10,838 nucleotides of DNA from Candidatus Heimdallarchaeota archaeon. GTDB taxonomy: Archaea > Asgardarchaeota > Heimdallarchaeia > Hodarchaeales > LC-3. The position numbers were made by a program, and so were the translations under genes. Location: positions 1-10,838 of the forward strand of contig DAHXPE010000009.1 in assembly GCA_027364495.1 (NCBI GenBank). Direction: 5' to 3'. This document shows positions 5,061 to 10,838 of the stretch, piece after piece (positions within the stretch are counted from its first letter, which is position 1; the number at the start of each line of letters is the position of its first letter). Under the pieces are notes generated by a model. The model did no database searches and had not been told where the DNA came from. It saw only the letters and a program-made list of their open reading frames with translations.

Positions 5061-7646
5061 TTAATAGCATTTGTACATGCATTGAAAACAGAGTAGCGAA
5101 CATACTGGACACATATTATATGTTGCCTTCCCTTTCCTTTTTATTAATAGTGTTGATAATCCACATAATTTACAAGGACCATCTATTTGGATTGATGTTC
5201 CTGCTCGGATATTAGGGGCTTTAAATTCTGCCTTACAATTTGAGCATTCTATTTTGGTTCTCCATTCATCAAAATATAATTGAAGATCTCCTTGTTGACA
5301 TGTTGGACATAGTCCTAATTTTCCTTTTTCATGTTTAACTGAAAAATCTTTACTTATTTTTGAATAAGGACAGGATTCATATTCACATCGACTACAAAAC
5401 AATAGTCCTTCTTTATCCTGTCTTGCATTCCAACAATTCGGACAAAATATCCAGCTCTTGGTTCCTGATCCTACTTGTATTGGGTACATAGGGCAAGCAT
5501 GACATTTTTCTTGGAGTAATGTAAGTTCCCCTTTTTTTGGAAGTAGATAAGTTTCATTACATTCCGTATTTGTGCAAAGAAGATATCTTTTTCCTTTAGA
5601 ACTTCCTTTTAAAATTAATGGATCTCCGCATTTCATGCATATTCCGAACTCTTCTCCTTCCTTTGTAGTAGATTGAATTTTTTCAACGAACACATCAAAT
5701 ATAGAAGATTTATTCTTTTTCAAATTTTTAAGGGATGTTTTTGTCAGTTCTTTGACATTTTGATCAACTTTTTCAGGAGTATTTTCACCAGTTCGTATGC
5801 CAATTGTCCATTGCTCAACTGTTTCTCTAATTTCTGGTAAAATTAATTTTTCAGCAAAATTGGTAAAAGCATCAAAAAATGCTAATCCAATTTCCGTTGG
5901 TAAAAGACTTCTTGACCCAATTTGAACTTTAGCAAACCCACGTTCAATTACAGTAGCAATATGTTGAGATCTAGTTGCATCTGTCCCTATATTTAGACGT
6001 GCCATTTCACGAATAAGTTGACTTTCTGTCCACAATTCAGGTGGCACAGTAAATTTTTTATCATATTCTATTGCTACATCTATAGTTGTATCTATTAATT
6101 TCGGGAAGGGATTTTCTGATATTTTTCTAAATGGATACAAGGATAAAAATCCTTTTTGAACTATCTGCTGTGCTTTATGAATGAATTCTTCCGAATTTAT
6201 TTCTATTAGCGAAGTAGTTACTTCTAATTCAGCATCTAGATATACTGTTGCAAAAAATCTTCTAGTTATATATTCATAAATTCTCCAAGCTAATGAATTT
6301 TCAAAATCTGATCCTTTTATTGCAGCAGCTATATCCTTTTCTATTGCAGCCTTGACCGGGATGATTGGTTCATGATCTTTTGAAAATTTACCTTGAGATG
6401 GATTTTTTGTATTTCCTGAAGCAATACATATTTTGGCTTCTTCAACAAATATTTCTGCTTCAATAAATTTTTCACAAGTACTGGTCAAATCTTTTTGTAA
6501 ATAATAGGAGCTTTCCGTTCTTGGATATGTTATAAATCCATTGTTATAAAGTTTTTCTGCTGTGTCAGCGACGAGTTTAGGACTCACTCTGAATAATCTA
6601 GATCCATCTGCTTCCAATGTATCAGTATCAAGAGGTTTCGGTCTTAAAACTGGTTGCAATTCACTAGTCTGACTTTTTAATTTAGCTTTCTCATTCAAAG
6701 TGAATTTTGATATATTTTCATTAAGTTTTTGTTCTGTAACAATTGGATTACCTTTCCAACTAAAAGTGAACTTTTGAACTGTCTCATTTTCTGCTGTTTT
6801 TTTCTTGGAAGTTTTCCTCTTCGTAGTCTTTTTTGGTATTTTCTTTTTAGTTTCTTTGGGTACATCTGTGACTATTTCATGAACAGCTTTGAGTTCCCAA
6901 TATGGTTTAGGTTCAAAAGCTTGTTTTTCTAAATATTTCTTTACAATAATCCACAGAACACTTGATTGACAAGGTCCATATGAAACCAATCTATTAATTC
7001 CTTTTTCTTCAATCCCGACAGTCAAAAATCTGGTTAAAGAAGCACCCATGCGTAGATCCTGTCTTCTCAAGGAATCAACTGAATTTACTAACGAAGGGTC
7101 TATTAAAAATTGCTCCTTAAATGCTCTCATTAGGGAAGGAATGTTTGTTGCCGTAAATCTCATTCTTGAAATAATGATATTCGAAGAGTTATTATTCCCT
7201 TTTTCTATTAAGCGTGCAATCTGAAACCCAATACTTTCTCCTTGAGGATCCCAATCGGTGGCTATTACTAGGTGTGTACAATTTGTTCCTAATTCTATTA
7301 ACTGATTATAGAGATTTTCATTAATTGGAACTTCAATAGCATTTAAATCTATTAAGTCTTCTGGATCAGAGTCTCTCCAATTAGTCTTTTTATCAAATGG
7401 TGGTGGATAATCAAATGAACTAACATGTCCAGTCACCGATGTTATTTTTATCCTATCACCTGGATGTAAAGTAATCTTAGTTCTTGTTTCATTATCTAAT
7501 ATAATCTCATATTCGAGATCGTGCTCAAAATCAGCACCGAAAATTCTATTAAATCGACTTTTTGCGGTTGTTGATTCAAACTTTAATTTTTCCACAGTAC
7601 TGAAAGCTTTTACTAAACTTCTACCTATACTTGGTTTTTCAGCCAC
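5061..7646 (-). CDS. topA: DNA topoisomerase I (type IA, archaeal) with zinc-ribbon tail
   Basis: This 861-residue type IA topoisomerase relaxes negatively supercoiled DNA by single-strand cleavage and passage. The Toprim domain shows AEKPS with Glu3 and the metal-binding DWDPQGE (131-137), in which the usual DxDREGE has Pro-Gln. The active-site Tyr374 lies in ITYPRTES. The archaeal-type segment DLRMGASLTRFLTVG and the TESQLIREMARLNIGTDATR stretch are present. A Lys-rich, probably disordered insert lies near residues 263-288. From Cys670 to the end there are 22 cysteines, grouped as about four CxxC...CxxC zinc ribbons plus extra CxxC pairs, ending FQCMYKCY. The GTG at 7646 is the only conventional start, but it begins inside the motif where the first Toprim strand should already have passed. 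In-frame codons upstream read N-N-L-I-I-V after a TAA at 7670, so the real start may be non-canonical. The family call is firm; the start is not. Confidence 0.93.
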   Translation of the reverse strand: MAEKPSIGRSLVKAFSTVEKLKFESTTAKSRFNRIFGADFEHDLEYEIILDNETRTKITLHPGDRIKITSVTGHVSSFDYPPPFDKKTNWRDSDPEDLIDLNAIEVPINENLYNQLIELGTNCTHLVIATDWDPQGESIGFQIARLIEKGNNNSSNIIISRMRFTATNIPSLMRAFKEQFLIDPSLVNSVDSLRRQDLRMGASLTRFLTVGIEEKGINRLVSYGPCQSSVLWIIVKKYLEKQAFEPKPYWELKAVHEIVTDVPKETKKKIPKKTTKRKTSKKKTAENETVQKFTFSWKGNPIVTEQKLNENISKFTLNEKAKLKSQTSELQPVLRPKPLDTDTLEADGSRLFRVSPKLVADTAEKLYNNGFITYPRTESSYYLQKDLTSTCEKFIEAEIFVEEAKICIASGNTKNPSQGKFSKDHEPIIPVKAAIEKDIAAAIKGSDFENSLAWRIYEYITRRFFATVYLDAELEVTTSLIEINSEEFIHKAQQIVQKGFLSLYPFRKISENPFPKLIDTTIDVAIEYDKKFTVPPELWTESQLIREMARLNIGTDATRSQHIATVIERGFAKVQIGSRSLLPTEIGLAFFDAFTNFAEKLILPEIRETVEQWTIGIRTGENTPEKVDQNVKELTKTSLKNLKKNKSSIFDVFVEKIQSTTKEGEEFGICMKCGDPLILKGSSKGKRYLLCTNTECNETYLLPKKGELTLLQEKCHACPMYPIQVGSGTKSWIFCPNCWNARQDKEGLLFCSRCEYESCPYSKISKDFSVKHEKGKLGLCPTCQQGDLQLYFDEWRTKIECSNCKAEFKAPNIRAGTSIQIDGPCKLCGLSTLLIKRKGKATYNMCPVCSLLCFQCMYKCY

Positions 7647-7677
7647 GATTATTAAATTGTTTGTAATTTAATTGTCG

Positions 7678-7682
7678 CTCCT
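7678..7682 (-). promoter_or_regulatory. Shine-Dalgarno-like AGGAG upstream of topA
   Basis: The minus strand reads AGGAG at 7682-7678. This is 31 nt from the GTG at 7646, too far for it. It is 10 nt from the in-frame ATT at 7667, the first codon after an in-frame TAA. If functional, it favours initiation at a non-canonical codon that would include the missing first Toprim strand. Confidence 0.3.
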
Positions 7683-7811
7683 ATAATGACATAGCAAATA
7701 TTAAGAGATTTTCTTTTGAATAGTATTATAATCATTTATTTCTCATTTTAAAAAAGAGAGTTTTTATATGAACCAGCATAAACAACATTTACAAATATTT
7801 AATAATTTAAC

Positions 7812-7816
7812 GTGAT
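7812..7816 (+). promoter_or_regulatory. Shine-Dalgarno-like GTGAT before the AK6/Fap7-like gene
   Basis: GTGAT matches the archaeal GGTGAT Shine-Dalgarno core and lies 8 nt upstream of the ATG at 7825, supporting that start. Farther up, TTTTTATATG (7761-7770) is a plausible TATA element. It would give a leader of about 30 nt. Confidence 0.4.
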
Positions 7817-7824
7817 ATAGCATA

Positions 7825-8319
7825 ATGAAACTCTTTATTACTGGAACACCAGGTACTGGCAAATCTACATTGAGTTTAGCTCTTAAAGAAGAATTAAATT
7901 ACTTAGAAATATTTGAAATAAAAGAATTATTAATTAAATTTAATTTACTTGAAGAATATGAAAAAGAAAGAGACACAACAATATTTGATGGTTTATTAGC
8001 TAAAAATACAATTCAAAATTTTTTGAAACTTAAAGATAATTATGTTTTAGTAGGACCAGTACTCCCATTCGATGAGATTGAATTCACTCATATTATTGTT
8101 TTAACATGTTCTTTGAAATTGGTTTTAGAAGAAAGGTTGAAAAAGAGAAAATATAAAAAATCTAAAATCGAAGAAAATTTAGAAGCAGAGCTTTTAGGTG
8201 TTATTCTAGGCGAAGTAATGGATGATTTTCCTGATAGAAAGGATATATTAATTTTAGACTCTTGTAAAAGCTCCATTCAAGAATTAGTGAGCGTAATTAA
8301 AAATTTGTTAATCAAGTGA
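7825..8319 (+). CDS. AK6/Fap7-family P-loop adenylate kinase-like protein lacking the DxH motif
   Basis: This 164-residue protein has a P-loop at the N-terminus (GTPGTGKST, 7-15). The segment KKRKYKKSKIEENLEAELLGVIL (107-128 region) corresponds to the RGY-x-x-K-x-x-EN-x-x-EI lid of AK6/Fap7. Family members are adenylate kinase/ATPases that act in small-subunit ribosome maturation, binding uS11 and helping 3' processing of small-subunit rRNA. The strand that normally ends in the catalytic DxH (VDYHGCDFFPE in human AK6) reads VLVGPVLPFDE here (74-84), so both Asp and His are absent (Val76, Pro78). Enzyme activity may be reduced or changed. GTGAT at 7812-7816, 8 nt before ATG 7825, fits the archaeal Shine-Dalgarno sequence. 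It is divergent from topA and followed after 77 nt by the zinc-ribbon gene. Confidence 0.8.
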   Translation: MKLFITGTPGTGKSTLSLALKEELNYLEIFEIKELLIKFNLLEEYEKERDTTIFDGLLAKNTIQNFLKLKDNYVLVGPVLPFDEIEFTHIIVLTCSLKLVLEERLKKRKYKKSKIEENLEAELLGVILGEVMDDFPDRKDILILDSCKSSIQELVSVIKNLLIK

Positions 8320-8366
8320 AATTAGACATATTCTCAAAATAACATCTGCAAAAAAAAGTGTTTTCA

Positions 8367-8388
8367 TTCCTCGTTATACGTAAGGAAG
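8367..8388 (+). promoter_or_regulatory. Hairpin that would cover the ribosome-binding site of the zinc-ribbon gene
   Basis: TTCCT-CGT (8367-8374) can pair with ACG (8378-8380) and AGGAA (8383-8387), with a TAT loop and a two-base bulge. The 3' arm is the purine-rich AAGGAAG (8382-8388), 8 nt before the ATG at 8397. A folded leader could hide the ribosome-binding site. The RBS itself supports ATG 8397 over GTG 8358. Confidence 0.3.
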
Positions 8389-8396
8389 TTAACCTT

Positions 8397-9188
8397 ATGA
8401 TCTCAGGTCCTACCGTAAATTCTGATATTCAAGGATATTTTACATTTAATTCGGAGAAATATTCTATTAGTGATCTAGTTGGCGCTTTATTATCTCAGGG
8501 AATATCGATTCATAAAGTTGGAACTAATTTAAAAATCGGCCAAAAAATAATTAATCCTATTATCAATAATCCATTAAATTATTCATCCAAATTCGAAGAA
8601 CCAATTAATGAAAATGTAATCCAAGGTCTCGCTAACCAAATTCAAAGAATTTTTTCTGAATTAAATAAATTAAAAGATCATTTAGGAATCAATAACGATA
8701 TAATGCAAGAATTCTCAAGTACGGAAAAACAATTGTTTGAATTTTCATCTGCGAATGATAAAAACTCAAGACATGAACAATTTGAAATGAAAAAAAAATG
8801 GGAGGATTTTATACCAAGCAAAAATTTTGATTTAAGTCCTGAAAAAAAAATTAATTTACCGCAAGAAACTCCTATTATTACATTGGGAAAGAAAAAAAAT
8901 TCATCTTTAATAGAAGAATATACCGATCTGGTTACGAATAAGGGAGTTCCAGATAATGATGCTCTTGATAGCTTATCATCAAGAATTTTTAACTCTGCAA
9001 ATCGATCTATTGGGAATTTTGATGACAAATCAGATCTTCGCACAGCAATTGTCAACCAACAAAGTGATAAATTAGGATCTGTTACGAATAATGATTTTTC
9101 TACATATTCGTTTGTCAAGTGTAATAATTGTAATTCTAAAATCCCAAATGAATCCCAGTTTTGTTCTAAATGCGGTATGAAAATATAA
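8397..9188 (+). CDS. Unrecognised protein with C-terminal zinc ribbon
   Basis: This 263-residue protein is not recognised. Residues 1 to ~65 look like a small folded domain, with GYFTF, ISDLVGALLSQGISIHKVG and IGQKIINPI segments of alternating hydrophobicity. Around 75-105 is a helical, possibly coiled-coil stretch (ENVIQGLANQIQRIFSELNK). The middle part is polar, Lys/Ser/Asn-rich and probably flexible. The C-terminus is a CxxC-x10-CxxC zinc ribbon (Cys242, 245, 256, 259) of the double-zinc-ribbon type, common in archaeal proteins of many functions. There is no signal peptide or membrane helix. ATG 8397 is chosen because AAGGAAG lies 8 nt upstream; a GTG at 8358 would add 13 residues. It follows the AK6/Fap7-like gene by 77 nt on the same strand and may be co-transcribed. 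No function is assigned. Confidence 0.75.
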   Translation: MISGPTVNSDIQGYFTFNSEKYSISDLVGALLSQGISIHKVGTNLKIGQKIINPIINNPLNYSSKFEEPINENVIQGLANQIQRIFSELNKLKDHLGINNDIMQEFSSTEKQLFEFSSANDKNSRHEQFEMKKKWEDFIPSKNFDLSPEKKINLPQETPIITLGKKKNSSLIEEYTDLVTNKGVPDNDALDSLSSRIFNSANRSIGNFDDKSDLRTAIVNQQSDKLGSVTNNDFSTYSFVKCNNCNSKIPNESQFCSKCGMKI

Positions 9189-9432
9189 TCAGCTTTTTGA
9201 TTAGTATGCAATTGAAATCTTTCAAAACATCGTTTTTTATAACTTAAAATAGTCAGTTTTTCTTAAATTACTTCAAAATTTTTTGAGATTCATCTAAATT
9301 CGGTTGATTAATATAATTTCTGAATTATCAGCAATTTTTATAGTATTGAGATAATGAGATTTTTTTTGAAAATTTAGTTTTCATTTGAGAATGTAAATTA
9401 CTTTAAATACCTTAATTTAATATTCTCTTTAA
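9189..9432. other. Convergent A+T-rich intergenic region, no gene seen
   Basis: This 244-nt gap lies between two genes facing each other. No open frame with a start and protein-like composition was found on either strand. It contains several T tracts on the plus strand (9233-9238, 9257-9261, 9360-9367), consistent with transcription termination of the zinc-ribbon gene. No RNA gene was recognised. Confidence 0.5.
9212..9238 (+). terminator. Candidate terminator of the zinc-ribbon gene
   Basis: TTGAAA and TTTCAA (9212-9217, 9220-9225) form an inverted repeat, followed by a T6 run at 9233-9238, about 25-50 nt after the stop at 9188. The stem is short and A+T-rich, so the T run may be the working part. 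Confidence 0.35.
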
Positions 9433-10152
9433 TTATTTTGGAAAAAGATTAGTTATACCATCAATAGAATCTGCTATTAACTGCTGGTCGTCCGTAGAAA
9501 AAGTCTCGATTAATTTTAATTTTTCTAATTGTCTCAAAATGCCTTTTTTGTCCTTAATTGCTATTGCTTCAAACAATTGAGTTAAAATAGAAAAAAAAGA
9601 GCTACGAATAATTTGTTTGTATTGAATATGTTCTACTATGCTTTGAAATTGATCATACATGGCTGATAACGAGCCTGTGGCCAAAAATCGACCTAGAACC
9701 ATACATCCGTAAGAAATAGCAGCATTTGAATATAATCCGGAGTCTGATAATGTTTTTCCGGCTGCTTCATAATCAACTATTGCACGTTCATAGTTTTTAC
9801 GTTTGACAGCTGAATAATCGACATTCATTTTTTTATCATTTTCTGTCGGAGAAGTTAAAGTAGAATCAAATCCCTGTCTGAATATTCCATCTAATTCATC
9901 CAACAAATTCTTACGAGCTGCTAAAAATTCTTCTCTCTCTTTGGTGGTTATTTCAATTTCTTCTATTTTTTCTTCTAAAATACTTGCAAAATGTTCATCA
10001 CTATTTAAAGAAATATTAGATGGAAAAGAATCTTTTGGCTTAATTTCCTCTCCTGAATCACCTAACATTGCAGGAGGTTCCAGTAATCTTCTAATTCTGG
10101 GACGCAGCTTTCTATTCAATGGCAAACCTAATCTTATCCATAAACTTGACAA
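9433..10152 (-). CDS. Unrecognised helical protein with TPR/SNAP-like C-terminal repeats
   Basis: This frame encodes up to 239 residues from a TTG at 10152, directly after an in-frame TAG. Later starts are possible: TTG at 10125, or ATG at 10068, which gives 211 residues. Residues 1-28 are Arg/Lys/Pro-rich and may be untranslated. An acidic stretch with helical character (53-95, EEKIEEIEI, KEREEFLAARKNLLDEL) follows. Residues 114-160 (RKNYERAIVDYEAAGKTL, SGLYSNAAISYGCMVLGRFL) have the A-x-x-x-Y and NAA-x-x-Y patterns of tetratricopeptide or alpha-SNAP-like helical hairpins, and more helices run to the end. Such folds usually serve protein-protein binding in the cytoplasm. No signal peptide or membrane segment is seen. 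It is divergent from the methyltransferase across 119 nt. No specific function can be assigned. Confidence 0.65.
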   Translation of the reverse strand: MSSLWIRLGLPLNRKLRPRIRRLLEPPAMLGDSGEEIKPKDSFPSNISLNSDEHFASILEEKIEEIEITTKEREEFLAARKNLLDELDGIFRQGFDSTLTSPTENDKKMNVDYSAVKRKNYERAIVDYEAAGKTLSDSGLYSNAAISYGCMVLGRFLATGSLSAMYDQFQSIVEHIQYKQIIRSSFFSILTQLFEAIAIKDKKGILRQLEKLKLIETFSTDDQQLIADSIDGITNLFPK

Positions 10153-10231
10153 CTAATATTAGCTAATTCTTCAAAAATTTTTCTAAAAAGTTGCTTATAC
10201 AAATAATAATCTTTTTCCTCAAAAAATTTTC

Positions 10232-10245
10232 TTAAGTATTTATTA
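10232..10245 (+). promoter_or_regulatory. Candidate TATA element for the RNA methyltransferase gene
   Basis: TTAAGTATTTATTA lies 27-40 nt upstream of the ATG at 10272, the distance expected for a leaderless or near-leaderless archaeal transcript. No Shine-Dalgarno sequence is visible before this ATG. The first 12 bases recur exactly at 189-200. Confidence 0.35.
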
Positions 10246-10271
10246 ATCAAAAATTTTATTTATAATTAAAA

Positions 10272-10838
10272 ATGCCAATTATAACTGACACAAATATCCT
10301 TAATAGGTGGAATTCCTTTTATGGAGCAACCAAGGTTAACTCTTTTCAATATCTAAATAAAGCTGGTATCAGCGATATTATTAGAATTAATTACCTAAAA
10401 ACGACTGATGAAATTCTCATTCCAATCTTGGAAAAAAAAGGATTTATTCTTGAAAAATTGTCCCTTCCTGGAGCTTATAAGGTTCAAAAACAACGTATAT
10501 CTCTTGGAGCGTCTCATGAATTTTTATTAGGTCATTATTCAATTCAGGGACTAGCATCACAATTTGTTTCTCATATAGTTAATCCTTCAGAAACTGATAA
10601 AATTTTGGACATGAGTGCAGCTCCAGGAGGAAAGACTGCTCATTTAGCATCAATAATGAAGAACAAAGGATTACTTATTGCAGTTGATTCGTCCAAGAAC
10701 AGAATGACTGCACTCCGATCTAATCTATCCCGCTTGGGTGTAAGTAATGTTTTAGCTTTTCTCGGAGATGCCATAGATTTGTCTCCAAAGTTAGGATTAT
10801 TTGATAAAATTCTACTTGATGCACCTTGTTCTGGCTCA
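10272..10838 (+). CDS. NSUN/NOP2-family RNA m5C methyltransferase, N-terminal part, cut by window edge
   Basis: The frame runs from ATG 10272 to the right edge, 189 residues. It is an S-adenosylmethionine-dependent cytosine-C5 RNA methyltransferase of the NSUN/NOP2/RsmB-F group, which modifies tRNA or rRNA. Signatures in order are RINYLKTT (38-45, the N-terminal RxNxLK-type motif), HYSIQGLAS (88-96), the SAM-binding LDMSAAPGGKT (112-122), an acidic VD (138-139) that would contact the ribose, and DAPCSGS (183-189), which carries the motif IV Cys186. The second, nucleophilic Cys in the TC motif lies beyond the edge. No PUA domain precedes the motif region, so it resembles the shorter archaeal enzymes. 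Whether the target is tRNA or rRNA cannot be told from the visible part. Confidence 0.92.
   Translation, partial: MPIITDTNILNRWNSFYGATKVNSFQYLNKAGISDIIRINYLKTTDEILIPILEKKGFILEKLSLPGAYKVQKQRISLGASHEFLLGHYSIQGLASQFVSHIVNPSETDKILDMSAAPGGKTAHLASIMKNKGLLIAVDSSKNRMTALRSNLSRLGVSNVLAFLGDAIDLSPKLGLFDKILLDAPCSGS

Noticed and set aside
6729..6932. 67-residue plus-strand open frame
   Set aside because: It is antisense to topA. Its Phe-rich composition is the complement of the Lys-rich insert, so it is a shadow.
5061..7646. Reverse gyrase instead of topoisomerase I
   Set aside because: There is no helicase domain before the Toprim domain, and the chain is about 860 residues rather than over 1000.
8088..8276. 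62-residue minus-strand open frame
   Set aside because: It is antisense to the conserved lid region of the AK6-like gene and shows no support of its own.
8678..9211. 177-residue minus-strand open frame
   Set aside because: It is antisense to the zinc-ribbon gene, which has an RBS-backed ATG and a CxxC...CxxC motif. The antisense product is Phe/Ser/Leu-rich with no motif.
9941..10156. 71-residue plus-strand open frame
   Set aside because: It is antisense to the TPR-like gene and without a recognisable motif.
1..10838. CRISPR array, tRNA, rRNA, insertion sequence or attachment site
   Set aside because: No regularly spaced repeats, tRNA-like folds, rRNA core sequences, transposase motifs or long terminal inverted repeats were seen.

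Overview
The window is a clearly A+T-rich piece of archaeal chromosome. It carries housekeeping genes plus several lineage-specific ones. The archaeal assignment rests on an RNA polymerase Rpo5/Rpb5 subunit, an archaeal-type DNA topoisomerase I, an AK6/Fap7-family P-loop protein, and TATA-like elements about 25-35 nt upstream of several starts. The polymerase subunit has a long N-terminal extension resembling the eukaryotic RPB5 jaw domain, which ordinary archaeal RpoH lacks. This makes an Asgard (Promethearchaeota) archaeon the best guess. That assignment is an inference and has not been tested against any database.

Layout, left to right. Positions 1-162 (minus) hold the start of a probable carbon-nitrogen hydrolase cut by the window edge. 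A divergent intergenic region leads to a uridine-phosphorylase-type nucleoside phosphorylase (301-1077, plus) and then rpo5/RPB5 (1232-1807, plus). Convergent to these is a large membrane-anchored protein with a transglutaminase-like core whose catalytic Cys and His positions are replaced (1887-4790, minus). After an A+T-rich gap with a terminator-like hairpin comes DNA topoisomerase IA with a Cys-rich zinc-ribbon tail (5061-7646, minus). A 178-nt divergent region separates it from an AK6/Fap7-like protein (7825-8319, plus), which is followed by an unrecognised protein with a C-terminal zinc ribbon (8397-9188, plus). A gene-free convergent gap leads to a helical, TPR-like protein (9433-10152, minus). 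Divergent from that, a partial NSUN/NOP2-family RNA m5C methyltransferase (10272 to the edge, plus) runs out of the window.

Functionally this is mainly information processing (transcription, DNA topology, ribosome biogenesis, RNA modification) plus nucleoside salvage and one large surface protein. No co-ordinated new system is evident. There is no mobile element, CRISPR array, tRNA or rRNA. The most noteworthy items are the eukaryote-like full-length RPB5, the degenerate active site of the transglutaminase-like protein, the AK6/Fap7-like protein that lacks the DxH motif, and a start-codon anomaly at topA, where the expected first Toprim strand is encoded upstream of the only conventional start codon.
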